A stretch of 64,000 nt of DNA from Trifolium pratense (lineage: Eukaryota > Streptophyta > Magnoliopsida > Fabales > Fabaceae). Below the pieces are notes generated by a model, which made no database searches, was not told the origin of the DNA, and saw only the letters and a program-made list of their open reading frames with translations. The translations under genes were made by a program, and so were the position numbers. The stretch spans positions 18,696,127 through 18,760,126 of the forward strand of contig NC_060062.1 in the NCBI RefSeq assembly GCF_020283565.1, given 5' to 3'. Numbering within the stretch: position 1 is the first letter of the stretch; each line of letters opens with the position of its first letter. Positions 32,650 to 43,230 of this stretch are shown here, piece after piece.

Positions 32650-35509
32650 GGCCAATTGACAGCAGATTTCAAATGGTGTCACACCCAGATTTTATTGTTT
32701 GGAGGTATTGGACTGTCCGGCTTTAATGTTACTTGCATGAAATGGTTGCGGTTCACCCATCTGAGACACATTAGTTTATCTCTACATGACAGTTCACCTT
32801 CTAAAGGGAAATATGTTTCAGAGATCTCGTTACAGTTAGTAGAACAACTGCATATTTGTACTTTTGTGCTATTAAAAATCTCATGTCTGGCATGATCATC
32901 CACTTGTCCTCAAGTGCTGGTCCAAGAGTTTCCGGAATAATAGCATAATTGATTACATTGTATCTTTCTTTGGAACCAAACACTTCTATATATCTTTTCT
33001 TGTTCTTCTTAAGCTCAACTGACAAATCAAGACTAGCAACAGCCTGAAATCCACAGTGTTAGTCCGGTTCAACATCTTGGACGTTTTCAATAAACGGGTG
33101 CATGAAAAGAGGCAATTGTCCCAAGTTGGGCCAAGACGGTTTTGTTTTCGGAACTCGTGCCAGGTTTGGCGATGCCTGACTGCATTTTCTTGAACTTTTT
33201 TGGCGTCCCTCCGATAGTTGAGATTGATCATGCTGAGACTCTGCATGCTCGAATTAAGAAGGAGAACGCTTGGTAGACCGCTCCTCCGGAGTACAACTTG
33301 GCCTATTTGACCAACCTTTTGGCGCACCTTTAGTTTTCACTTGGCTTGGATGTAGGTACATAGTGGTCGTCTCAAGATACAAAAACTGTCTTAACCTTTC
33401 TTTTATATGGACCTTCATGTCGTGGTCAGCATTCTTGAACATTTCCTGAAGAGGTAAAACATTTAATACACTATTAAAAAAATGCAGTTGTTCTGGTACT
33501 GATATGGTTCACATTCCACACAGCGAACACCCCTATGTTCGCTCTGCAGGGAGCGAACTAGAGCAGTAACATAAGCAGTTAACAAAGGCAGGACATAATT
33601 TATTTCGCTTGTTAAGGCTTAATTTACGACACATCATATTAACAGCGATCAACATTAACAAAAAATAAATGTATATATGTAATACCTGTAAGGCTTCAAT
33701 TTCTGGAAAGAGGGATAAATCAGAATTTTCTTCCTTGCATAAATGACCAGGGTCAAATTTCAACCGCTTCCAATGATTGTGGATGTCATTCAAACTAATC
33801 GTTTTGCCTTCATTGACGGTCTTGGCAAGTGAGCACGCGCACGGCAAAGCCATTGTTGACTTTAACAGACATCCGCACTTCGTCTTATTTGTACCAACCG
33901 ACTTTGCCCGACGAACCTCATCCATTAAGTGTTTAATTGCTTCTCTTGAAACATTTCCTTGCAAATGGGACCACAACACCTTTCTCGTCAAATTTTGATC
34001 TCTAAAAATGATGCTCTGTTGAAACTCCTTCTGGCACTGGATTAGTATATTGTTGAGCATGTTATTCATCTTTTCCCAATTTCTACAAATGTCACCTAAA
34101 CTGTTCATCGAGTATTTTTTCAATCTCGCATGAGATGACTCAACCCTATTTGTGGTGGTGTTACCAAAATGCATAACGCGGTCTGTCCATAACCTCACAA
34201 ACTTTTTCTTAACCGGACCTAGTATCGTGCCCTCAACATATGCAACGAACTTGGGCCATTGTTGACAACATTCTTTGAAAGTCGTCAAGCAAGAATTATA
34301 TTCATCATCTGTTTCGGAGTCTACTATGTTTTCTCAAAGTATCTTCACGTGTCTCCATACTGTGCGTATTCTCAGTTTTCTACCCAATTTTGCCTTTTTT
34401 ATAAAGTTTGCTTTGATGTTCATTTGAATGTGGTACCGACAAATTAAAGGAGTGCATTTGGGAAAAACAATGTTGACCGCGTTTATAAGAGCTTGGTCTC
34501 GATCGGTGACAATGACCTTCATGTCGTCTTGACAAAGCAACATCCCGCGAATGCTTTGTAATGCCCATACAAACTTATCTTCCTTCTCCTGAGACAAAAA
34601 GGCAAATCCTACGGGGTAAGTCCTTCCGGTTGAAGTTGAACCAACAATTTCAAACAGGGGGAGTCGGTACTTGTTTGTCTTGTAAGTCGAATCCATCATA
34701 ACCACAGTTGGAAACGTATTAAAGATCTTAACCGAGTCCAGATGAGCCCAAAAAATATCGCTCATCGTTTCAGTTCCGGGAATAACTCTGTGGTTATACA
34801 AGTACTTGCCTTCGGTCATACACTTCATGAGATGTTGCATCTTTGTTCTTGAACCCCGAATAGCCATATTCATTCTACAACGTATATTATAAATATGTTT
34901 CATCGTTGTAGCTGTCTGTGGTCGCCTCTTCTTCTGTGTCGTCATGATATTCCGCGGGAGTGCCATATTTTCTGTCAGTTCGCGGACCAATTCTTTCTCT
35001 TCGGGTAGAAGCCTCTGAGCATATTTATGACCTTGAAAATCTCCAGTCATCTCGTGTTTGTGTTCATCGTTGACAACATTTAAACTCCATTGTCCGCTGC
35101 TCAACAGATAACTCTTCAATTTGAACGGACAACCACACTTTAACGTCATCTTTTGTTCGCTTTTCCTGTGGCAGTACTCCCGATATTTACCGCCTCTCTG
35201 GCAACCAATATGTACATATCCCTTTCTACCAATAGCCTCATTATCAGACTTTACAATCACGGTAACGAAACCTAACGAACGTGCTAAATCACTAACCCAT
35301 TTAAGCATTTGTGCGCGATTATCAAACTTTGTTGCCGTTGTAAATTGGATGCGAAAATCAATTGTAGGAGGAGGAGGAGGTGGAGGATGAGGAAGAGGAA
35401 GAGGCACAACGTTGTGTGGTTCGTCGGGCGGCTTTGCATCAACATTACCTTGTTCAGTCATACTCCCTAATTCAGTGTCTACTTTGTGTGTATTTGAATC
35501 ATCCATCAC
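32650..35509 (-). pseudogene. MULE transposase with FAR1, DDE, SWIM and OTU-like regions, broken
   Basis: The reading frame starts at 35509. A Pro-rich N-terminus (residues ~30-50) precedes a FAR1-like zinc-binding region (GCQRGGKYREYC, CGCPFKL, DEHKHEM). The MULE catalytic core has first Asp in VVMMDSTYKTNKYRLPLF (about residue 272), second Asp in VIVTDRDQA (about 335) and Glu in TTNRVESSHARLKKY (about 456). A SWIM zinc finger (CGCLLKSTMALPCACSLA) follows. One in-frame TGA (34334-34336) splits the core; the same frame continues on both sides. An intron of about 240 bp is likely near 33686-33448, after which exon-like sequence resumes (EMFKNADHDMKVHI). Further left (about 33050-32680) pieces such as ELKKNKKRYIEVFG, MPDMRFLIAQKY and NHFMQVTLKPDSPIPP resemble the OTU-type peptidase tail of some plant MULEs, out of frame. 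Confidence 0.85.
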
Positions 35510-36106
35510 ACTCTTTGAATTAAAATGGAAATAACAGAGCAGTAAATTTCAGTCCCAGACTTGTTCGCTACCTAGGGAGCAAACTCTTTCATGCATGCTC
35601 GCTACTTATGGAGCGAACTCTACCAGCAAAATATGTTTGACGTGATGTAAACGAAATGCTTTGCAAAACGAAAGAGAAAGGTTTTAGAGTAACATTACAT
35701 TTGCATTCAACTCATTGGGATGGTCATGGAGCTCTTTGATGGTTGGATTGTGACCTTGAAACACCTCCTTGGCCAAAATCGCCGATTTAGTAAGGGTTTG
35801 GAGAGGGAAAAACAAGTTGATGCAAGTGTGTACTGTTTCTGTCTGAAGGTCTATGCATATATATATATATATATAGAAGTCGTTCGCTTGCTAGAAAGCG
35901 AACAAAGATCCATTTTCGTTGTGTAAAAGGCGAACGTTGTGTTTTTAAAATACATTTTAGGGGGTGAAACCACTTCCAAATGGTCACTTATTTTGACCCT
36001 CGCTATCCAGGAGGCGGGCATCTGTACGCGGGGTAGATAGTAGGAAGGGTATTAAGGTAATTTCAGGGGTGACTAAGTGAATCTAGGGGTGCGAAAAGTA
36101 CAAATC

Positions 36107-36115
36107 CTACAATTA
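36107..36115. repeat. right 9-bp target duplication of the MULE
   Basis: 'ctacaatta', identical to 31638-31646. Confidence 0.85.
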
Positions 36116-36628
36116 TATGGATTATGGAAGTATGAAGAATTCAATTATTCACAAGAAAAAGTATGAAAAATTCAATAAATCAAAGAAATGAGAAAGGTAT
36201 TGAAATTTAAAGGTGGCAAAAAATCGTTAGGTTGCTATATGAAGTTGAATCATATGGAGTATATGTGTAAAAGAAAGGATCAGTGGATCACAGCCAAAAC
36301 GACTTCTCCAAAGTCAAACAAAAATCTGAACCATCAACTTAGGTATCGTTTGGCCTAACTTATTTCAAATGTTTTTGCTCAATAAAAATATAATCTAGGC
36401 CAAACAGATTTTCAAGAAGCTCTTGATAGAAAAAAGTTGCTTAATTTTTATGAATAAAATATATATAGATAAAGAACTTTTTATGAATAAAAAACAGTTA
36501 TCAAACATTTTTAACTTTTTTCTAAAAGCTCTTATTTTCACTTTTAACTTTCAGATAGCTTCTAAGACCTAAAAAAACGGGAGTGGTTATGGTGAATAAG
36601 GCATGTTTATGCACCATGCATAAATCCC

Positions 36629-36770
36629 ATCACAATTGCTTCGTACACCCCAGCTCATTTCGTCATACACCCCCCAACATAATTGTTTCGTACACCCCAG
36701 CTGATTTGTCATACACCACCCAACATAATTGCTTCGTACACCCCAGCCCATTTCGTCATACATCCCCCCA
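36629..36770. repeat. ~50-bp minisatellite, about 3 copies
   Basis: Tandem units containing 'aattgcttcgtacacccc' and 'tttcgtcatacacc' (36634, 36683 and 36728 starts, approximately). Open frames through it on both strands are by-products. Confidence 0.75.
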
Positions 36771-37019
36771 CCCAAGCCCATCTCCAAACGTTTTTTTATA
36801 AGAAATTAACGGTTATCATTTCTAATTCACTTTTCTGTTCAAAACCAAACCAACGCCAACAACAACACAAAATCATCATTCTTCACCATCACAAAAATCA
36901 CCATCATCATCATCATCGCCACCGAAATCATCATCACCGTCAATATTGGTTAAATGGTTTCAAGATGAATGATGAATGATGATTTTTGAAATCCTAAATA
37001 TTGGTTAAATGGTTTCAAG

Positions 37020-37735
37020 ATGTTATACATTGAAATCATTATTATTGTTAAATGGTTTTAAATAATGATTATTACTAAAACCATAAGTATGATTTAATGG
37101 TTTTGATAGTCTTCTATGTGAAACCAAAATAATTGTCTAATGGTTTTGTAATAAAACAAAAGACCAAATGTGATAAACATTTAAACCATTATTCACAAAC
37201 TATAGTACACACTTATAACATAAAACAAATTGACAAATGTGAATCAATCAATCAGTGACCACTTTTTTTGTAAAGCCTCATCATCTCTCTTTTGTTTCTT
37301 CCGTTGTAAAATGAATTTCTGTCTTTGTCTAACTTTTTCAAAATCACTTTGAAACCAAAATAATTGTGGTTTAATGGTTTTTATAGTTTTGTACGTGAAA
37401 CCAAAATAATCGTGGTTTAATGGTTTTTATAGTCTTGTATGTGAAACCAAAATAATTGTGTAATGATTTCTAATAAAATAAAAGAACAATGAAATTATTA
37501 TTGTCAAATGGTTTTAAATAATGATTATTACTGAAATCATAAGTGTGGTTTAGTGGTTTTGATAGTCTTGTATGTGAAACCAAAATAATTGTGTAATGAT
37601 TTCTAATAAAATAAAAGAACAATGAAATTAGTATTGTTAAATGATTTTAAATAATAATTATTACTGAAACCATAAGTGTGTTCTAATTGTTTTGATAGTC
37701 TTCTATGTGAAACTAAAAGACCACACTTATAATTT
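37020..37735. repeat. tandem array including a 133-bp duplication
   Basis: The block beginning 'tagtcttgtatgtgaaacc' at 37430 is repeated at 37563 with an exact 133-bp offset and few differences. Shorter, more diverged units ('gtgaaaccaaaataat', 'ggtttaatggttttta') precede it. It lies within the nested element. Confidence 0.8.
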
Positions 37736-38333
37736 TAAAACAACTTAACTAGGAAATTGTAACGAAAATTCATATTCTCGAGGAATACATAGAACCAAAG
37801 AGAGTGACCGACCTCAGAGGGTTTCAAAATATTCAAAATAATTTTGTATAAAAATCTGGGAATTTTTCAAGAAATTTTAATATTTTTAATAACATTTCTT
37901 CCTCAATTAAATAATTAAAAATAGCCATAGGTGTCCAAAAATTTCCAAAGAGATACCGAAATTTCAAGAAAATTATATATTATTTTTCTATAAAAACAAT
38001 TTTAAAAAAGATTTAATAGGGAGTCGCACGCATCTCGACCCAGTTCGTTCTCTCTTGTTTCTCAACAGGAGACAATGAACCTTATACCATTTTGATCGTC
38101 GTTCGATTTTAGAGAGCTACCTTATGTTAGTTTCAAAAATCGGCAATCGAATCACTCGTAAAAAGAGGTCAAAGTATCTCTTTCAATTTGAATAATAAAG
38201 ACCACCACCACCGTTAGGATTATAACACGTGTAAACCAAATCTAATGATTGTGAAGACCTTATGCACCATGCATAAGATAATGACTTATACACCATAACT
38301 TTTGCCTAGAAAAACTAGGTCAAACTATACCTT

Positions 38334-39588
<1,255 letters not shown>

Positions 39589-39589
39589 G

Positions 39590-39740
39590 AGAGATTAAAT
39601 TACACCGGTATAACAGTTGAGTAATGTTACACCGCTCAATAACGTTGTAACGAAAATGAATTTTATAAAATTCAAATAGATCATTTATGTTAAATTTTAC
39701 AAAAATCTAAAATCGGTTGATACGTTATTGAGATTTAATA
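39590..39740. mobile_element. partial fold-back MITE (copy of the 31208 family)
   Basis: It shares 'cgttgtaacgaaaatgaatt', 'ttataaaattcaaatagatc' and 'acgttattgagatttaat' style blocks with one arm of the elements at 31208 and 54208. The other arm is missing, and the sequence runs directly into copia RNase H coding sequence. Confidence 0.5.
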
Positions 39741-39744
39741 TCAT

Positions 39745-39906
39745 GCTATTAGAGAAGCTGAAAAGTCAAAGGAAATCAGTTTAGAGCATTGCAATTCAGA
39801 AAATCAAATTGCAGATATAATGACTAAAGCTCTTTCCAAGGGAAAGTTTGAAGAGTTGAGGCCAATGCTTGGAGTATTCAAGAAAAACATCAAAGAGGAG
39901 TGTTAG
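39745..39906 (+). pseudogene. Ty1-copia RNase H C-terminal remnant
   Basis: It translates to the end of a copia polyprotein: IREAEKSKEISLEHCNSE, NQIADIMTKALSKGKFEEL, then LGVFKKNIKEEC and stop. The last codons lie in the polypurine tract 'aaagaggag' and the first bases of the 3' LTR, as is usual for copia. Everything upstream is lost. Confidence 0.88.
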
Positions 39907-39940
39907 AAATTGATGTTCTTCTTAAGCCCATATCCATTGT

Positions 39941-40352
39941 CAGGGCCGGTCCCAAGTATTTGGAGGTCCTGTTTGAAATTTTAAAATGGATCTTTAATAA
40001 AAATATAATTTTTTTTAAAAGTCATTCTCTATTTAAATTGTAAATAACATAAAAAATAGTCATCATAGTAAATAACATCTAAAAACGACATATTTTAATC
40101 AATGACAATAAAATACATCTTCAATCTAATATCATTATCAACTTTACATTTTGTTGGGGAAAAAAAACTTTCCTGTAATGTTGCTTCTTTTTTTACAATC
40201 AACCGCAAGTTATTTATAAAATTAAATATTTTATTTTTTGAGTTATAAAGTCATTAATTTTTTTTACATATATAAATTTTTTAATAGACCGATATAAACA
40301 TTTAGAGGCCTTGTGCGGTGACTCACCTTGCACACTCACAGGGTCGGCCCTG
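39941..40352. mobile_element. non-autonomous hAT element, 8-bp TSD
   Basis: TIRs 'cagggccggtcc' and (inverted) 'cagggccgaccc', flanked by perfect 8-bp repeats 'tccattgt' (39933-39940 and 40353-40360). 412 bp, no transposase. It is nested in the copia LTR. Confidence 0.93.
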
Positions 40353-40565
40353 TCCATTGTGATCCAAGCTCATCCATTGTAGGATCCCTCCTAACATTTT
40401 GTATGTGATACACTTGGCTTGTTGCAAGTATCACACTTGTATTATTGCATGTAGTTTCCCTTACCACTTGTATAGATGCATGTATTTCCTTTACCACTTG
40501 TCATGTTGCATGTATTTCTCTTGACACTTGTCTTCATGCATGTAAGCTATGTAATTTCTCATTCT

Positions 40566-40579
40566 CCTATAAATAGGAG
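40566..40579 (+). promoter_or_regulatory. LTR TATA box upstream of the NCR-like gene
   Basis: TATAAATA (40568-40575) within the copia LTR lies 178 bp before the ATG at 40746 in the same orientation. No better TATA element lies closer to the ATG. Confidence 0.55.
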
Positions 40580-40745
40580 TTCATAATGTACTTTGTATCA
40601 TCCAATAATTAGCAACATAACATCTTCCTCCAAAACTTTATTGTCTTTCTAGTTTTCTAATTTCTCTAACCTTCTTCTCCACCACCTTACAATATCCTTT
40701 GTTTTTTCTTACAGTTTCTTCTAAGCAACATATTATATCAAAAAG

Positions 40746-41105
40746 ATGGAGACTTCAAGAAATTATTCTCTAACAATAGCATTCTTGTTGGCATTTTTAA
40801 TCATTGCATCAGGTCTAAAACCAATTTTTGATTTGAGAATTCTTTAATTATTGTATGTTTACGCATAAACTCGTTCATAGTTTTTATACAAACATTGTTC
40901 TTATTTTCATGCATCATTTGTGTATGTAGATATGCATATGGTATCACAAGCCAGGAAAATGACTGATGAGTTGGACTCACCTCGTTGTAATAAAGATGCT
41001 GACTGTCATGATAGTTCCTGTTTACCCCCACTTGTTGAAGTATGTGTTGCAGGCGTTTGCATGTGTGTACACTTTCGATCAACCTCTACTAGTAAAATCC
41101 CCTAA
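40746..41105 (+). CDS. nodule-specific cysteine-rich (NCR)-like peptide 1
   Basis: Exons 40746-40812 and 40930-41105 join to 243 nt (80 aa). Exon 1 encodes the signal peptide (METSRNYSLTIAFLLAFLII) and the intron splits a Gly/Asp codon at its end, the classic NCR gene layout. The mature part has six cysteines spaced C-x5-C-x4-C-x7-C-x4-C-x-C, with CNKDADC, CHDSSC and CVAGVCMC. NCR peptides of IRLC legumes enter symbiosomes and drive terminal differentiation of rhizobia; others resemble defensins. The start of transcription is probably in the copia LTR just upstream. The basic/Ser-rich tail (FRSTSTSKIP) is unremarkable. Confidence 0.88.
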
Positions 41106-42873
41106 GTTAGAGACTGAGAAATGGATTATTGTGATACATTCATTGTGTTTGGATGTGAAAAATAAATAAAATATAATAAGAAAGGGTCATTGCATCATAT
41201 TTTGTATTCAAAATCAAATCTGATATCATTGACATGAAGTAATTGAATTATCTTAATTTTAACTAGCACAGTCAATTTTTTTCTTGCAAAATATCCAAAA
41301 ATATAAAAAATAATTTTGTACAACAAAATATCCAAATCTAACCATTGAAAAAAAAAATAACAATATAAAAATGGAATCGAATTGTCTCATGTGACATTAT
41401 CATCCAGTTAAATCTCATCTCTTGATTTGGGTAGGAGAGAGAGAGGAAAAACAGAAAAAGGTGGATTGAAGGGTGGAGATATACACTTTAACCCGTGCAA
41501 TTATCATCTATATTATTAAAAAAATATGGTCAAATCAAGATAAATGAATAGTGTCATTTAGTCAAAATAACTCTTATAATTTGGGACGGAGGGATTGCTA
41601 AAAGAAGATAAAATTAATCTGGAATTTTGTAAGGAAAATAATTGGGATCAGCAAATGGAATGTGCGAACTCCAGTCATCTTACCCACACTGATTCCAGAA
41701 CCACCGATTTATGATGGGGTTCTATTTAGTTTTAAGGAGAATGAAGTTTGTGAATAAAGAGTGAATTAATTAGCCAAGCATTTGCTGGGAATTGGATTAT
41801 TCATTGGTTTCTTATTGCACAAACAATTCAGATGCAAGCAGGGGCTAGGAGGGTGTCCAATTTGAAAAGGAGACAAAAAATAGAAAAGTGGTTTTTTTTT
41901 TTTTTTTTTGACAGAAAATTGAAAAGTGATTGTAACCCACTATTACCGGTATTTTAGTGAGGACCATGTGTGGACCTAAAGAAAAAGGGTCCATGTTATT
42001 ATAAATTATTTCAAGTCATTTGGATACATATTTGTATGTTTTATAATTTAGGGTTATTTATCCATCGATCAATGACAACAAATCATATAAGTAGATTTCA
42101 TGTAGTATCCACGATTAACTTGTAATCAATTTTATTTTTTGGGTCTAGTAGCCTCCTTAAGTTAATAGAAATTGAAATAAAAAATAAAATAAAAAAACCA
42201 AAGTTAATAGGTTTAGTTTAGTGTTGAGCTAGAGATCCTATCTTAGATCTTCAACTGTACTGTAAACCAAACAAAATAAAAATGTAAATACAAAAATCAA
42301 CAATAAAGTGGTTTAAGTTATAATAGTTTTATTAGGTCTCTTAAGTATATGGTTAGTAGTTTAATTCCTAGCTCAACCTTGTGTACTCTGGTAAAACCTT
42401 TGTACTAATATTTTGATAACAAAAAAAAAATAGAAATAAAAAAATAATAAAAAGGTTTTCTTTCAATGGTGATCAATTGAGTAATAATAAAGAGATAACA
42501 CGATATCAATATATTTAACAATCATTTTATGACAATATTTCAAGTTTTGGAAAAGGTTTCTTGCAACTAAATTATTGCTAAAAACTTTTCATTAGTGTGC
42601 AGAGATCGTGGGATTTTTTTTATTTTTTTTGTGTCAAGTAGTAGTTTAGTGGTTAAAATTTTTCGATAAACTAAATAGCTATATGCTTGTGGTTTAATTT
42701 GGACGTCGATCGGCTCTAACATATATGTCCCTATTAACTAAGATAAACTTATATGAACAAATCATGTCATTTTTTTTTTGTTTACAAATGTTGCCAATGA
42801 GGATTAAATTTTTATTACATTATAAAGTGGTTAAATTTTTTATTTTTGTTTCTTACATACAAAATAGGAAACA
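41106..42873. other. intergenic DNA between the two NCR-like genes
   Basis: It has a Stowaway-type end fragment 'ttgggacggaggga' near 41581, a SINE-like fragment at about 42205-42280 (cf. 4562) and poly-T runs. No gene. Confidence 0.45.
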
Positions 42874-43230
42874 ATGTCTAAAACTCTTGTGTTTATTTCT
42901 GCTATTACTCTCGTCCTTTCTCTGTTTCTTGTAACCTACAACGGTAAATCATTCTCCTAATTCTTTACAAATTTTGTTTCTTCTTACCTTATAGTATTCA
43001 ATATTTCACCCTCACAACAAACATTCATTTATTTGTATGTCACAGATTCTGAGTCAAAAAATAATATGATAGACTCAACTCATATCTGCAATTTTGACTC
43101 TGATTGTCACAGTTTACCATGTGGCCCCGTTGCAACTGGGAGATGTATTGAGTATGGGTGTGAATGTGTTTTGAATGTTCAAATCTTGGCCCCCTGCATA
43201 TATAATGTAACGTCCTGTCAATTGAGTTAA
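42874..43230 (+). CDS. nodule-specific cysteine-rich (NCR)-like peptide 2
   Basis: Exons 42874-42943 and 43046-43230 join to 255 nt (84 aa). Exon 1 encodes the signal peptide (MSKTLVFISAITLVLSLFLV), and the intron is in the same phase as in the neighbouring gene. The mature peptide has C-x5-C-x4-C-x7-C-x4-C-x-C (CNFDSDC, CHSLPC, CIEYGCEC), the same spacing as peptide 1, plus two extra cysteines in a longer tail (APC, TSC), giving eight. It is probably a paralogue with an added disulfide. Expression in nodules is expected from the family, not shown here. Confidence 0.88.

Larger units (their letters stand above)
31647..36106 (-). mobile_element. Mutator-like element (MULE), 4.46 kb, 9-bp TSD
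   Basis: Bounded by the 9-bp direct repeat 'ctacaatta'. The ends 'gaattttacttttcgcaccc' and (inverted) 'gatttgtacttttcgcaccc' are near-identical TIRs. It carries a transposase on the minus strand (35509 leftwards), with FAR1-type DNA-binding, MULE DDE and SWIM zinc-finger regions and a decayed OTU-like tail. Repeated 'gttcgct' / 'agcgaac' motifs occur in the upstream part (33520-33560 and 35560-35930). The intact duplications and ends suggest a fairly recent insertion, despite the broken gene. Confidence 0.9.
36579..38304. mobile_element. non-autonomous TIR element nested in a MITE, ~11-bp TSD
   Basis: Flanks 'cctaaaaaaac' (36568-36578) and 'cctagaaaaac' (38305-38315) differ at one base of 11, as expected for an aged Mutator-like duplication. 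The ends carry 'gttatggtgaataaggcatg' and (inverted) 'gttatggtgtataagtcatt', then 'ttatgcaccatgcataa' on both sides. The interior has tandem repeats and no transposase. Confidence 0.7.
36341..38333. mobile_element. MITE split by a later insertion
   Basis: The left end 'aggtatcgtttggcctaact' and right end 'aggtcaaactatacct' match the two ends of the intact MITE at 53865-54169, including the sub-terminal 'gatagcttctaagacct'. Here they are separated by the 1.7 kb element at 36579-38304, so the MITE is the older layer. Confidence 0.65.
39901..40713 (+). mobile_element. Ty1-copia 3' LTR (interrupted by hAT)
   Basis: It starts TGTTAG (39901) right after the polypurine tract and ends near 'cttaca' (40713). 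Without the hAT insertion it is about 390 bp. It holds about four sub-repeats of the type 'cacttgt...gcatgtatttc' (40430-40540) and a palindromic TATA region 'tcctataaatagga' (40566-40579). It ends about 33 bp before the ATG of the NCR-like gene. The right border is inferred. Confidence 0.75.

Noticed and set aside
33777..33998. + strand frame within the transposase region
   Set aside because: It is antisense to a conserved MULE coding sequence.
36583..36979. His/Pro-rich frames on both strands
   Set aside because: They come from the ~50-bp minisatellite and (ATC)n-like sequence within a transposon.
36629..37735. Regularly spaced repeats as a CRISPR-like array
   Set aside because: Units are contiguous tandem repeats in a plant transposon, with no unique spacers.
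42725..42934. 69-codon frame overlapping NCR exon 1
   Set aside because: It reads another frame; the signal peptide and splice sites fit the frame starting at 42874.
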